Shown: positions 1 to 9,365 of the stretch, in pieces
How the letters are laid out: each line of letters begins with the position of its first letter
Position numbering within the stretch: position 1 is the stretch's first letter
Origin: Halisarca cf. caerulea
Lineage: Eukaryota; Porifera; Demospongiae; Chondrillida; Halisarcidae
NCBI GenBank assembly: GCA_963170055.1
Contig: CAUJGJ010000085.1
Coordinates: forward strand, 1,292,701-1,310,200
Direction of reading: 5' to 3'
DNA length: 17,500 nucleotides
Program-made: the position numbers and the translations under genes
The notes under the pieces: generated by a model
The model's database searches: none
Told to the model about the DNA's origin: nothing
The model's input: only the letters and a program-made list of their open reading frames with translations

Positions 1-38
1 GACTGTCCCAAAGTGTCCTTTATTTGGAGGTTCCACTG
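1..38. mobile_element. 3' end of a pogo-like MITE, cut by the window edge
   Basis: The window opens with the terminal part of a short inverted-repeat element. The segment ends GGAGGTTCCACTG at 38, the reverse complement of the CAGTGGAACCTC terminus that begins the element at 569. The next dinucleotide is AA rather than the expected TA, so the target-site copy may have mutated. The other end lies outside the window. Confidence 0.55.
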
Positions 39-204
39 AATTACTGTTTACTTCCCAAACCACCAGCTACTGGCAAAGGTCAGCATCCACAGCCCACACT
101 TCCACACATTGATGTAGGGTGGAATGACATCACACTCCCATATAAAGAATCTGTTAGCACTCCCTCACTACCATACCAAGGTCCAGGAATTGCACACGCT
201 AAAT

Positions 205-267
205 ACACAAACATGCACCTATGTACGTACGTATGTACATACGTATGTACACTCTCATGCATGCAAG

Positions 268-331
<64 letters not shown>

Positions 332-338
332 ACACACA

Positions 339-370
<32 letters not shown>

Positions 371-420
371 TACACACACAGGTGTATACATACGTACATA
401 CAAACATACGTATGCACGCA
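205..420. repeat. CA microsatellite flanked by TACG-type tetranucleotides
   Basis: An almost pure (CA)n run occupies 271-380, interrupted near 330 and 353. Both sides (about 211-250 and 385-420) are TACG/TACA/TATG tetranucleotides. Open frames across it encode only Thr-His or Cys-Val repeats and are not genes. Confidence 0.95.
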
Positions 421-568
421 TATTGTAGGTAAGCTGGAAGTAGAAATGAAAATCTTGACCTACCCTTGAGGTCATGTAAACTACCCAACCACATATGTAA
501 GAATTTACTGATTCAATACCTTCTGCAAAGGGTCACCTACGTACGTATCTCTCAACAGTGTACACCTA

Positions 569-743
569 CAGTGGAACCTCTTTTAACAAACTCCCCTAGT
601 AGTGAAAACCTCTCTATAACAGACTGCTTCTGTGGGACCAGATAGATTGCTGTGCATACAAAATAACCTCTGAATAGTGGAAACCTCTGTACAACAAACT
701 GTTTTTTAGTTCCCAAAGTGTCCATTGTAGAGAGGTCCCACTG
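569..743. mobile_element. pogo-like MITE, complete, 175 bp
   Basis: The element starts CAGTGGAACCTCT and ends AGAGGTCCCACTG, inverted repeats with one difference over 13 bp. TA dinucleotides stand on both sides (567-568 and 744-745), as expected for the Tc1/mariner superfamily. It contains no coding capacity. Internally it carries repeated AACCTCT...TAACA modules, so it looks like several TIR-like blocks in a row. It closely resembles the element at 5932 in its interior (AACAGACTG and CCTCTGAAT blocks). Assignment to a pogo/Tigger-type family is inferred from terminus shape and TA flanks. Confidence 0.8.
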
Positions 744-1124
744 TACGTACATACATAAGTATGTATATATGAGTATACATACAGTATGTGTGTATGTATT
801 TTGATGCTGTCAAATACAAACTGAACAGTGGCAGCTACATGATTGATTACCAGGGAAATACTTCCACAAGAATCGAGGCAAATGACAGTGTTACCACAAT
901 AAAACGACTGAAGTGGCAATTTCACGCTCTGTGCTTTCAATTTTCATTGGAAAACAATCAAATTATGTACATCAGTTTCTATGGGTGACAGTCACACAGC
1001 GATGTTGTGGGCTGTTCCACAGTCCACATTGCCTTGATCTTGAAATGGAAGTTATTACACAAAAAAACACTTCAAAATCACTTTCAACATCATTTTCCTC
1101 ATAGCTGACATAAATTCCAACAGC

Positions 1125-1430
1125 AAATACATACAGTATGCACATACATACAATAGATATGTACATACGTACTAGGGAGGTACAGACATACATGCATACA
1201 TACGTACATATACATACAGTATATATGTATGTATGTATGCATACATACGTATTTAGGTATAAAACATACATACTGTAAGTACATGCACACATACATACGT
1301 ATGTACAGTATATAATGATGAGTATGTATGTACTACATACATACATACGCACGTGGGTAATAATACACAAAACAATACATAACATAAGAGCTACATACGT
1401 ATGTATGCATGTACGTATATATATGTTTGT
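1125..1430. repeat. Degenerate TACG/TACA/TATG tetranucleotide tract
   Basis: Most of this stretch is built from tetranucleotides TACA, TACG and TATG in shifting order with short interruptions. Several frames stay open across it because the repeats lack stops, but the predicted peptides are Tyr/Val/Cys/Met/His low-complexity and not credible proteins. Confidence 0.85.
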
Positions 1431-1692
1431 GTGTATGTATGTACGTATGTATGTATGTATGTATGTATGTATGTATGTATGTATGTATGGATGGATGGAT
1501 GGATGGATGGATGGATGGATGGATGGATGGATGGATGGATGGATGGATGGATGGATGGATGGATGGATGGATGGAGGGATGGATGGATGGATGGATGGAG
1601 GGATGGATGGATGGATGGATGGATGGATGGATGTATGGATTGATGGATGGAGGGATGGATGGATGGATGGAGGGATGGATGGATGGACGGAC
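1430..1692. repeat. TATG array passing into a GGAT array
   Basis: About 1430-1488 is (TATG)n. It changes abruptly at about 1488 into (GGAT)n, which runs to about 1690 with occasional GGAG, GGAC and GTAT variants. The minus-strand frame reads Ile-His-Pro-Ser repeats and the plus strand Trp-Met-Asp-Gly repeats. Both are artefacts of a 12-nt frame period, not genes. Confidence 0.95.
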
Positions 1693-1736
1693 GTACATAC
1701 GTATGTATGTATAATGTACGCATGCATGTACTGTAT

Positions 1737-1855
1737 TAGTTATAGCCTGTCCAAGTGTGCTGCAGCAGAAATACAGTGCTGACTGACCGAAGGAGAAGCC
1801 CAAGGTCAATCAGCACTGTATTTCTGCTGCAGCAAACCTGGACAGGATACAACTA
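1737..1855. repeat. Long near-perfect hairpin (inverted repeat, 15-bp loop)
   Basis: Arms 1746-1788 and 1804-1846 are both 43 bp and complementary with only three mismatches, including a 25-bp perfect run around GCTGCAGCAGAAATACAG. Weaker pairing continues outward to 1737 and 1855. The loop is 1789-1803. Transitions between the arms (three, counting the outer extension) become G-U pairs in a minus-strand transcript but A-C mismatches in a plus-strand one. It could be a foldback MITE or a pre-miRNA-like hairpin inside the presumed first intron of the minus-strand kinase gene. No TA flanks or family match are recognised. Confidence 0.8.
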
Positions 1856-2115
1856 CTTTGTTTCCTAAACTGGGGTTGACTGTCAGTGTGTGTACAGTCT
1901 CATCTTGAGTTGATCAGCTCTAGTCACTTACCCCACCAACTGACATTAATTAGGAAGTGTTCTGATATCAGTGGCCTGTGCTGCAACACATTTACGCATC
2001 AGCACAGATTTTCCTTTGATCCACTCATAATTTGCCCACGCACCATGATACAAAAATAATTCATAAAACAACACTTACACACACATGAATACACACATGT
2101 TAGCTACTGTACATA
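1856..2115. other. Non-repetitive stretch, no gene recognised
   Basis: This is ordinary-composition sequence without microsatellites. On the minus strand a stop-free stretch of roughly 30 codons lies over about 1950-2060, and a donor-like GTAAGTG lies near 1930, but the frame closes with TAA before it. I recognise no protein and do not call an exon. Confidence 0.4.
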
Positions 2116-2272
2116 CAGTGAAACCTCTCTAATCCCACACTCAATGGGGCTTGAAAATGTCGGATTACAGAGTGACTCTTATATGGTGACTGAATGCGCG
2201 TACGTACGTACAACGTACGTACCTCATAAGATGGTTGGATTAGAGAGATTGTCGGATTACAGAGGTCCACTG
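2116..2272. mobile_element. pogo-like MITE, 157 bp
   Basis: It starts CAGTGAAACCTCTCTAATCC after TA (2114-2115) and ends GGATTACAGAGGTCCACTG at 2272. The flanking dinucleotide on the right is AA. Inner parts include a repeated GTCGGATTACAGAG block and a TACG tract at about 2199-2222 that may have arisen within the element. It resembles the element at 14273, which shares the CACTCAATGG/CCATTGAGTG and GTCGGATTA motifs. Confidence 0.75.
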
Positions 2273-2509
2273 AACACAGTACAGAAATGCCGAATGAGTC
2301 CTGATTCCCCATACTACAGCAACACTCACACAAGAGCACAAGTCAAAAAACAACTACACAGGCAAATGTGTACATACAGTACGTACAGTTTTAACGCTTA
2401 ACACAAAATCACTTAGCAAAAAACATTGCTTGACAATAGAATTGTTAAAAACCAGAAACCATACACACAGCCTAAATTTATAGTGCTTTACCCAAAGAAA
2501 CCTGCCAAC

Positions 2510-2730
2510 CACTACATATGTACGTATGTACATACGTGCGTACATAAGTACATAAGTATACATGTAATGTATGCATGCAAAGGTACGCATGTACGTATGT
2601 ACCTACGTACATATGTACGTATGTATGTATGCTAATGTATGTAACTTAAATCTGAATGCACACATCTCTACTCCTAATCCAGGGGAGAGCATTATGTGTG
2701 CATACGTACGTACGTACGTACATGAACATA
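2510..2730. repeat. TACG/TATG tetranucleotide tracts
   Basis: Two patches (about 2513-2640 and 2700-2725) consist of TACG, TACA, TATG and TAAG tetranucleotides. They are separated by about 60 bp of ordinary sequence. No coding sequence is supported. Confidence 0.85.
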
Positions 2731-2767
2731 ATTGCATCCAGTGAATCAACATACTGTATGTATGGTA

Positions 2768-3385
2768 CTTTTTATAATAAAGTGAACGATATCGCGCGTT
2801 TGACTGGCGGTCAACGAGGCGACAGTCGACGGTCGGGCACACGATGGCCATTCAACGGTCAGCGGAAGCCACTTGATGGTCATCATTACGTAATGTTTAC
2901 TTTGGTGTGAATGTAGTTAAGTTTTAGAAAATGGTGCATTCGATCGAGCTACATTGTCCAACGAATTTTGCTTTTCAAGCGCAAAGGGAAGTCTTACCGC
3001 CGGATTGTAGATATTCTGGGCGAAGAGAGCCACACTGTTACCAAGTCGGGGATGTGTAGCTTTCTAAAGCGGTACGAAGAGGAAGCATCCTTAGAAAGCC
3101 AGGAACGGGTACGAAGTCCAAGAAAAACTCGAACATTCTTAAATTGGTAGACTCTCATATGGAGCAGGACGATGAAGCCTCTCTGGAAGATCTTCCAAAA
3201 TTATTGTAGAAAGATGATACTTGTTACTATTTTTAACCTATATCGCTGGTCAACGCGGCGATACGAAGCGCTCAACACCCTGGCGAATACCGATCAACGC
3301 CTCGACAGACAGCGCTCTGACAATCGACAGATTCTGGTCAGTCACTCGACTGACAGAGCGACATCATTCACTTTATTAAGAAAAG
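2768..3385 (+). mobile_element. Internally deleted Tc1/mariner-type transposon, 618 bp
   Basis: TA dinucleotides flank the unit (2766-2767 and 3386-3387). The left end begins CTTTTTATAATAAAGTGAAC and the reverse complement of the right end begins CTTTTCTTAATAAAGTGAAT. They match at 24 of 28 positions. A subterminal motif GGTCAACG(A/C)GGCGA occurs in the same orientation at 2809-2823 and 3248-3262, reminiscent of direct repeats inside the TIRs of some Tc1-like elements. GC content is visibly higher than in surrounding DNA. Between the ends lies only the start of a transposase. A full Tc1-like element is usually about 1.3 kb or more, so the catalytic part has been lost. Confidence 0.85.
2931..3234 (+). 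pseudogene. Tc1-like transposase N-terminus, frameshifted and truncated
   Basis: A possible start ATG lies at 2931, but the recognisable protein resumes in another frame from 2968. It reads FKRKGKSYRRIVDILGEE and then SFLKRYEEEASLE, which fits the helix-turn-helix DNA-binding region of Tc1-like transposases. It is followed by RSPRKT, where such proteins carry the basic GRPR-type linker. After a stop at 3148 a different frame continues LVDSHMEQDDEASLEDLPKLL, again transposase-like in position, before another stop. No DDE catalytic residues follow because the element ends at 3385. This is a broken, non-functional remnant. Family assignment is from motif order and the terminal repeats, not a database match. 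Confidence 0.75.
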
Positions 3386-3387
3386 TA

Positions 3388-3700
3388 CCTTACATATTTA
3401 TGACACCCACTCAAGTACGTATATATATATATATATATATATACGTATGTACATACATACATATGCATACATGGGAAAGCAATACTACCCATCTAACTAC
3501 CTACGAGCATAAGTGTTTCAAAAATGTACGTACATACGTGCGTAAGTACGTGGGTGTTTTAAGTATATACGTACGCACATACGTAAAAAAAGCACTTCAT
3601 GTAGGAACTGGATTTTTCCTACAGTCGTGCATTGTGGTCAGGAAATAGTGCAAATGGCACCAAAAGGAAACTGAAGTAATATACGTACAAAGAGGGTGCG
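3388..3700. other. Intergenic/intronic DNA with short TA and TACG tracts
   Basis: It contains a (TA)n run at about 3419-3442, TACG-type tracts at about 3443-3470 and 3524-3590, and short ordinary sequence. I see no gene. Confidence 0.6.
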
Positions 3701-3703
3701 CAT

Positions 3704-3741
3704 GTGTGAGTGTGTGTATGTGTGTGTATGTGTGAGTATGA

Positions 3742-3776
<35 letters not shown>

Positions 3777-3777
3777 A

Positions 3778-3876
<99 letters not shown>

Positions 3877-3881
3877 TATGA

Positions 3882-3924
<43 letters not shown>

Positions 3925-3990
3925 TATGAATATGTGTGTGTGTGTGTGAGTGTGTGTGAGTATGAATGTGTGTGTGTGTGTGTGTGTGTG
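3704..3990. repeat. TG microsatellite with GAGTATGAATATG interruptions
   Basis: A long (TG)n tract is broken by recurring interruptions of the form GAGTATGAATATG or GTATGAATATATG (about 3734, 3772, 3873, 3922 and 3957). The recurrence of one interruption at several places indicates that larger blocks of the tract, not just dinucleotides, have been duplicated. Open frames here are artefacts. Confidence 0.95.
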
Positions 3991-4069
3991 CGCACACGCA
4001 CGCAACACGCACACACGCACACACACACATCAGATACAGTCCTGTTAGCTACACGTATGTACGTAAGTA

Positions 4070-4358
4070 TAATAATAATAATAATTTCCTATTTAAACTG
4101 GGTGGACCATTAGCCTGAGGCTACTCCTAAGGCCCCCAGTATCCCACCCACGCACAATCAAATTAAATCAATTCTAGTTATAGTTTGGTGGCTGCAGTAG
4201 GTCATCTTCTCATCTGTTCCCAGGTTGGTGGCAGGGGGGTGCAGGGAAAAAAACTCCAAATGGCACACAGGTGGGATGGTGCCCTCTGCTCTCTGCTTAA
4301 CTTCCAGTGCTAACCTACTGAGCCACCAGCACCCCCTACTGAGCCACCAGCACCCCCC
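4070..4358 (-). mobile_element. SINE-like or foldback element, minus-oriented
   Basis: Read on the minus strand it begins GGGGGTGCTGGTGGCTCAGT and continues AGGTTAGC. TGGCTCAGTAGG resembles the A box of a tRNA-type polymerase III promoter. It ends in an (ATT)n tail (plus-strand AAT repeats, 4070-4084), as many SINEs do. The first 21 bp are duplicated in tandem (4315-4335 and 4336-4356). No convincing B box is visible. A complication is that TGGTGGCTGCAGTAGGTCA also occurs on the plus strand at about 4187-4208, inverted to the head, so a foldback element is the alternative. Confidence 0.5.
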
Positions 4359-4392
4359 AAATAAAATAAAATTAATGGTAAATATGTAAGTA

Positions 4393-4440
4393 CTGTATTT
4401 ACCAGGGTATACGTAGAACCTCCCTAATCTGGAAACCATA
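4393..4440. mobile_element. Fragments of two inverted-repeat element ends
   Basis: CTGTATTTACCAGGGTATA at 4393 follows a TA and matches the terminus of the element at 13033-13203. Immediately after it, AGAACCTCCCTAATCTGG resembles the 5' terminus of the CAGTGGAACCTC family. Neither has a partner end nearby. Confidence 0.45.
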
Positions 4441-4441
4441 C

Positions 4442-4558
4442 ATGAATGCACACATACATACGTACGTATGTACATTTACATGCATGCATACAGTATGCAG
4501 ATATTTACAGAAGTACACAAATGTAAATAGGCACAGACAGACAGACAGACAACAAACA

Positions 4559-4643
<85 letters not shown>

Positions 4644-5030
4644 TCCTGTAGTTATACATAAGTACATATGTATGTATACATGTACATACATATAAAGTGT
4701 ACACTTATGTGTACATACATACGTACGTATGTACATATTGTACTGTATGTAAGTGTAGAAATACTAATTTGGAAACCTTTCCAAAATGAGTATTATTATT
4801 GGCACCAAGAGTGTTTGGTTCGTAGGTGGTTCACTCTACATATGTACATACATACAACAACGCATGCATGAATACGCGCATATATGAGGCAGATATTCAT
4901 ACATACAGTACATATATACACATCATATAGTACACACATACATACGTACAATACATATGTACATACGTACGTACGTAGATCTATATATACGTACATACAT
5001 GCATGTACGTACATACTTATATACATTTAA
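4442..5030. repeat. TACG-type tracts around a CA microsatellite
   Basis: TACG/TACA/TATG tracts lie at about 4450-4500, 4660-4750 and 4835-5030. A short (CAGA)n run at about 4532-4555 leads into pure (CA)n at 4560-4641. Only about 4750-4835 is ordinary sequence. No gene is supported. Confidence 0.9.
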
Positions 5031-5050
5031 GGGAGCAGTAGTATAGTGTA

Positions 5051-5142
5051 CAGTAGGATTATTGCAGATTTGTTCCGATGTAAACTGCTGTGGAAGGTGA
5101 GGGAACTGGATATCTGAGGTGTGGATAAGTGAGGTCTCACCG
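5051..5142. mobile_element. Probable pogo-like MITE remnant
   Basis: The right end GATAAGTGAGGTCTCACCG followed by TA (5143-5144) fits the family terminus (reverse complement CGGTGAGACCTCACTTATCC). A TA-CAGTA at 5049-5055 may be the left end but matches poorly beyond five bases, so the left boundary is tentative. Confidence 0.4.
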
Positions 5143-5144
5143 TA

Positions 5145-5475
5145 TACTGTATGTATATACGTACATACGTATCTACACTTACATACGTACATACATACCT
5201 AACAAATAAATGCAACCAACACATGTGCATACATACATACGTACAGTATGTATGTACGTACGTACATCTAGACATACGTATGTACATATGTATATACATA
5301 TGTACGTACGTATGTACATACGTACATACGTACATATGTACGTATGTACGTACAAATACGTACATGACCAAACACTTCTGCACATACATACATACGACCA
5401 TACACACATGCATACGTATGTACAGCATCACATACAGTACATACTGTACATACGTACAGTATGTGCATGCATGCA
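5145..5475. repeat. TACG/TACA/TATG tetranucleotide tract
   Basis: This is one of the longest and most degenerate tetranucleotide tracts in the window, with many self-complementary TACGTA and GTATGTACATAC steps, so it can form small hairpins. Frames of 70-150 codons stay open on both strands, but the peptides are Tyr/Val/Cys/Arg/Thr low-complexity. Confidence 0.9.
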
Positions 5476-5625
5476 AAAGAACACATCTACAATAGTATAC
5501 ATAGTGTATGTATGTTCACACATAAATAAGTAACATTTGCAACATGTACAGTATGCATTCAAATGGAATCCCAGTGTTTTCATTAAAGGAAACTCCCACT
5601 GGAAGAAAAATGAGTGCTGTCACAT

Positions 5626-5645
5626 GCACACACACGCGCGCACGT

Positions 5646-5685
<40 letters not shown>

Positions 5686-5750
5686 ACACACACAGACACA
5701 CACACATACACACACACACACGCACGCACACACACACACACACACACACT
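5626..5750. repeat. CA microsatellite
   Basis: A (CA)n tract with CG and GT interruptions (CACACGCGCGCACGTGC near the left edge, CACGTACAC near 5683). Confidence 0.95.
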
Positions 5751-5931
5751 GAGGCCCATCATAACCCGGCTTCATTCTGTACTTGTGGCTTTCAACTAGG
5801 CATTGACGGGATATTCCACATTCAGTTAAGGTTTCATCAATTCAATATGCAAGTTAACAGTTTGGCCATGCGCATACGTACGTGCATATTCACATGAGCA
5901 AAAGTGACATCAAACATGGGTGCTCAGAATA

Positions 5932-6187
5932 CAGTGGAAGCTCCTCTAACACCCCCCCCCCCCCCCCCCCCCCAGAAATGTGGATATCTCTCCATACTGG
6001 ACTTCTTCATGGATCTCGATATATTGTTTTGCATGTAAACAGTCTCTGAATAACGGAAACCTCGCTATAACAGACTGTATTCATGGTTAAAGATGTTAAA
6101 AATACCTCTGAATTGCGGAAAACTCTACGTACATAAAAATCATTCTTTGGTTCCTGAAGTGTCCACTAGAGTACACAGAGATCACAA
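5932..6187. mobile_element. pogo-like MITE with a poly(C) run, degraded right end
   Basis: It starts CAGTGGAAGCTCCTCTAACA after TA (5930-5931). Its interior (GAAACCTCGCTATAACAGACTG, then CCTCTGAATTGCGG and GAAGTGTCCACT) follows the interior of the 569-743 element in the same order. The right terminus is degraded (AGAGATCAC near 6180), so the end is approximate. A run of 22 C residues at 5952-5973 sits just inside the left end. Confidence 0.6.
5952..5973. repeat. Poly(C) run of 22
   Basis: There are 22 uninterrupted C residues, G on the other strand. Such a run is capable of i-motif or G-quadruplex pairing and is also a classic place for sequencing length error. Confidence 0.9.
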
Positions 6188-6297
6188 CCCCGCAGCATGC
6201 TGCACATACGTACAGTACATACTGTACATACGTAGGTAGACACCACAACATATAACAATATTGTACGTATGTACATATGTACATACAAATATATACA

Positions 6298-6473
6298 CAG
6301 TGGTACCCCCTTTGAAAGACCACCCCTTTTGTAAGACCAGCCTTACTGGTCACAAATGTATATACGTACGTACGTATGTCCCATACTAAATTCTCCATCA
6401 TCAGAGACCACCTCTTTCGAAAGACCACCTATTGTATGTCCATAAGGGCAGTCTCTCAAAAGAGATATTACTG
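6298..6473. mobile_element. Short TIR element, GTGGTACC subfamily, 176 bp
   Basis: The left end CAGTGGTACCCCCTTTGAAA pairs with the right end TCTCAAAAGAGATATTACTG (reverse complement CAGTAATATCTCTTTTGAGA). TA follows at 6474-6475. The left flank is CA rather than TA. Internally GAAAGACCACC recurs (about 6315 and 6419). It has the same architecture and length as the CAGTGGAACCTC elements but a distinct sequence. Confidence 0.65.
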
Positions 6474-6579
6474 TATGCATACATACGTACATACACAATT
6501 ATGTATATGTACCTACATACGTACATACATATGTTCAGTGCATCTTGTTCATACACATTGGAAAGCTCTCAAAGTTGTG

Positions 6580-6611
6580 TACACCACACACACACACACT
6601 CACACACACGT

Positions 6612-6658
<47 letters not shown>
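6580..6658. repeat. CA microsatellite
   Basis: (CA)n with a TCACACACACGTG interruption, preceded by a short TACG-type tract at about 6477-6533. Confidence 0.95.
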
Positions 6659-6660
<2 letters not shown>

Positions 6661-6764
6661 TGCACTTACGTACATACAGAATGCAAGGTCCATAATAATG
6701 GTTCATAGTCCACAAAGGACAATTAAATTACTCAACTAATCAAGTTTCACACAAACACACTGAG

Positions 6765-6821
6765 ATACGCACGTAAATAGCAACACACATACACACACAC
6801 CCGCTCATGCATCTGCTTGTA

Positions 6822-6829
<8 letters not shown>
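6765..6829. repeat. Left copy of a dispersed direct duplication
   Basis: This about 65-bp block (ATACGCACGTAAATAGCAAC, then CCCGCTCATGCATCTGCTTG) is repeated in the same orientation at 7726-7790 with only a few differences. The non-repetitive core CCCGCTCATGCATCTGCTTG is identical in both, so microsatellite convergence does not explain it. Confidence 0.85.
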
Positions 6830-7300
<471 letters not shown>

Positions 7301-7302
7301 AC

Positions 7303-7525
7303 AGATACATACATACATACATACATACGTACATACATACATACATACATACATACATACATACATACATACAATGTCATACATACATACATACTATGTA
7401 CATACATACATACATACATACATACATACATACGTACGTACATACGTATGTACATACGTACATATATACATACATACATACGTACGTACATACGTATGTA
7501 CCTACAACTACGTACGGCGTACTTC
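7303..7525. repeat. TACA array grading into TACG tracts
   Basis: Nearly pure (TACA)n runs from about 7303 to 7430, with a short interruption near 7372-7397. It then becomes mixed TACG/TATG/TACA to about 7520. The peptides (Ile-His-Thr-Tyr) are artefacts. Confidence 0.95.
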
Positions 7526-7669
7526 AACAGTCATTGAGGTTCTACATATGTACACATGTACAGTACATGCGTTCTAGCGTGGTGCAGCACCACTCGCTAC
7601 TCAAGCTTCAGCTTTAGATTCGGGATCCAGTGGGGGATGAGGCACAAAAGTTACACACTCATCACAGAC

Positions 7670-7855
7670 GCACATACGTATGTACATACGTACGTATGTA
7701 CGTATGTATGTACATACATATGTACATACGCACATAAATAGTAACACACATACACACACACCCGCTCATGCATCTGCTTGTATGCGTACATGCACACACA
7801 CACACACGCATACGTATGTACATACATGTGTACATACATACGTATGTGTGTAAAA
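7670..7855. repeat. TACG tracts with right copy of the dispersed duplication
   Basis: Tetranucleotide tracts at about 7672-7730 and 7806-7850 surround 7726-7790, the second copy of the block at 6765-6829, and a short (CA)n. Confidence 0.85.
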
Positions 7856-8160
7856 CATTACAGAAGGAGGCTTGAGCTAATGCAACTCTACATTTCAACA
7901 GCGAGGACAGTTTTGAGTGAGTGAAGAAGAGAGCAGATCAGGACAATGGACAGAAGCAAGCTGCATCGACGAGCAAGGCAGTGAGTTGTTCACCGAGCTG
8001 CTGGGTAAATTCATTTCACCATATGACATTTCAGTCACAGAATAATTCAGTTGCACTAAAATGTGACTTTTTAGCACAATTCATGTACATAAGTGCAAAT
8101 CCGTATTCTGACATTTTGTTTTCGCATCGTCTCTACATACATGTATATATGAATATATAT
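7856..8160. other. Non-repetitive stretch, no gene recognised
   Basis: Ordinary-composition sequence. Frames on both strands stay open for 60 or so codons but resemble nothing I know. It leads into the AT tract. Confidence 0.45.
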
Positions 8161-8166
8161 GGATAC

Positions 8167-8254
<88 letters not shown>

Positions 8255-8258
8255 TATA

Positions 8259-8298
<40 letters not shown>

Positions 8299-8370
8299 TT
8301 ATTTATTTATTTATTTATTTTATTTTTATTTTTTTTTATTTTTTTTTTGTTATATATATATATATATTCA
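8150..8370. repeat. Long (AT)n tract with TTTA array
   Basis: Alternating AT runs from about 8170 to 8293, interrupted by AATAT steps near 8247 and 8266. A (TTTA)n and poly(T)-rich segment follows to about 8350, then another short (TA)n. A further (TA)n lies at 8431-8450. The tract is self-complementary and could extrude a cruciform. Confidence 0.95.
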
Positions 8371-8453
8371 CAACTAACAAAAAAAGCAAAAATTACAGTG
8401 AAGAGTGTATCATGAGAGTTAATCAATACAAATATATATATATATATATATGC

Positions 8454-8940
8454 ATGGAGGTCAAGTACAATTGCTATAAGGTAGCTTTTTGGCCCCAACC
8501 ATTTACGTTCTTAGCAGTAGGTTAAAGATACGTACGTACTCCAAGCTCCTTGCTAAGTCGGCTTTTATGCTACACACACACACACAGTCAGTTGGGAGCA
8601 CTATCGATACACACAACATGCAGCCACGCTGGTCTCAGAAGATACTACAACTGTAGCTAAAATAGACATACATATACAAAAGCTACGTATATTAAAAGGG
8701 TACATTTGTACTGCTACTACTTGCTAACAGACGTATACAAAGGTGTATTAAAGGGCTACATTTGTACTGCTACTACTTACTCTGTACTTAGCTGTACTAG
8801 ACGTGCATACGCAGGCACACATGCAGAGATTACTACAAGCTTACACTAGCCCAGTTTCAGCTTGGGAGTTGCAATGTACGGCTAGGGAGGTTCGTGCGTA
8901 CACACTATCACCACCAGCTAGCAAGCCGCAATGAATAAAC
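8454..8940. other. Mostly unique DNA with a 57-bp-spaced direct repeat
   Basis: No gene is recognised. TACATTTGTACTGCTACTAC occurs at about 8701 and again at about 8758, each preceded by TATTAAA and GGG. The pair forms a two-copy tandem unit of about 57 bp. Confidence 0.6.
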
Positions 8941-9162
8941 ATACGTACATATATGTGTACATATGCACATATGTACGTATGTACAGGTGCCCGATTTTTA
9001 AAGTTACACTTATTGGTAGACGTTATGTTGTGGTTATATCTTTACATAAGTACATACATACATACGTATGTGCATACGTATGACTATGTATGTACATACT
9101 CAATCTTGAAAGGTAGCAATAGTATAGTTTCAGGCTGTACTGAAATGCACAGTGTTTGTGTG

Positions 9163-9223
<61 letters not shown>

Positions 9224-9275
9224 ACATGTGTGTGGGTCCCGCAGTACACATACGTATGTATTTATGTATACAGCT
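8940..9275. repeat. TACG-type tracts and a TG microsatellite
   Basis: TACG/TATG tracts at about 8941-8985 and 9045-9100, a (TG)n tract at about 9156-9226, and a short tract near 9250. Ordinary sequence between them holds no gene. Confidence 0.9.
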
Positions 9276-9365
9276 AGAATATACGTACGTAAGACAAAAT
9301 CGGTAAGCTTTAACATGTTCTATCACACATGACCACTCACATTAGTCTCACCTCAAGTACATGAA

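Noticed and set aside
972..1809. Open frames of 150-250 codons on both strands over the GGAT/TATG array
   Set aside because: The peptides are pure Ile-His-Pro-Ser or Trp-Met-Asp-Gly repeats, an automatic result of a tetranucleotide array lacking stops.
1930..2060. Possible minus-strand exon ending at GTAAGTG
   Set aside because: The only long frame ends in TAA before the donor, and it does not resemble the CK1 gamma kinase domain.
3597..4113. Frames of 80-140 codons encoding Thr-His or Cys-Val repeats (also at 80-494, 4399-4736, 5516-5897, 6740-7148 and 9023-9326)
   Set aside because: These are translations of CA/TG microsatellites with no initiation context, domain or splice support.
4309..4358. 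tRNA gene suggested by the A-box-like sequence
   Set aside because: No B box, anticodon arm or cloverleaf can be drawn; at best a tRNA-derived SINE head.
8150..8370. AT-rich tract considered as a replication origin or matrix attachment site
   Set aside because: Composition alone does not support this; it is a plain (AT)n/(TTTA)n microsatellite.
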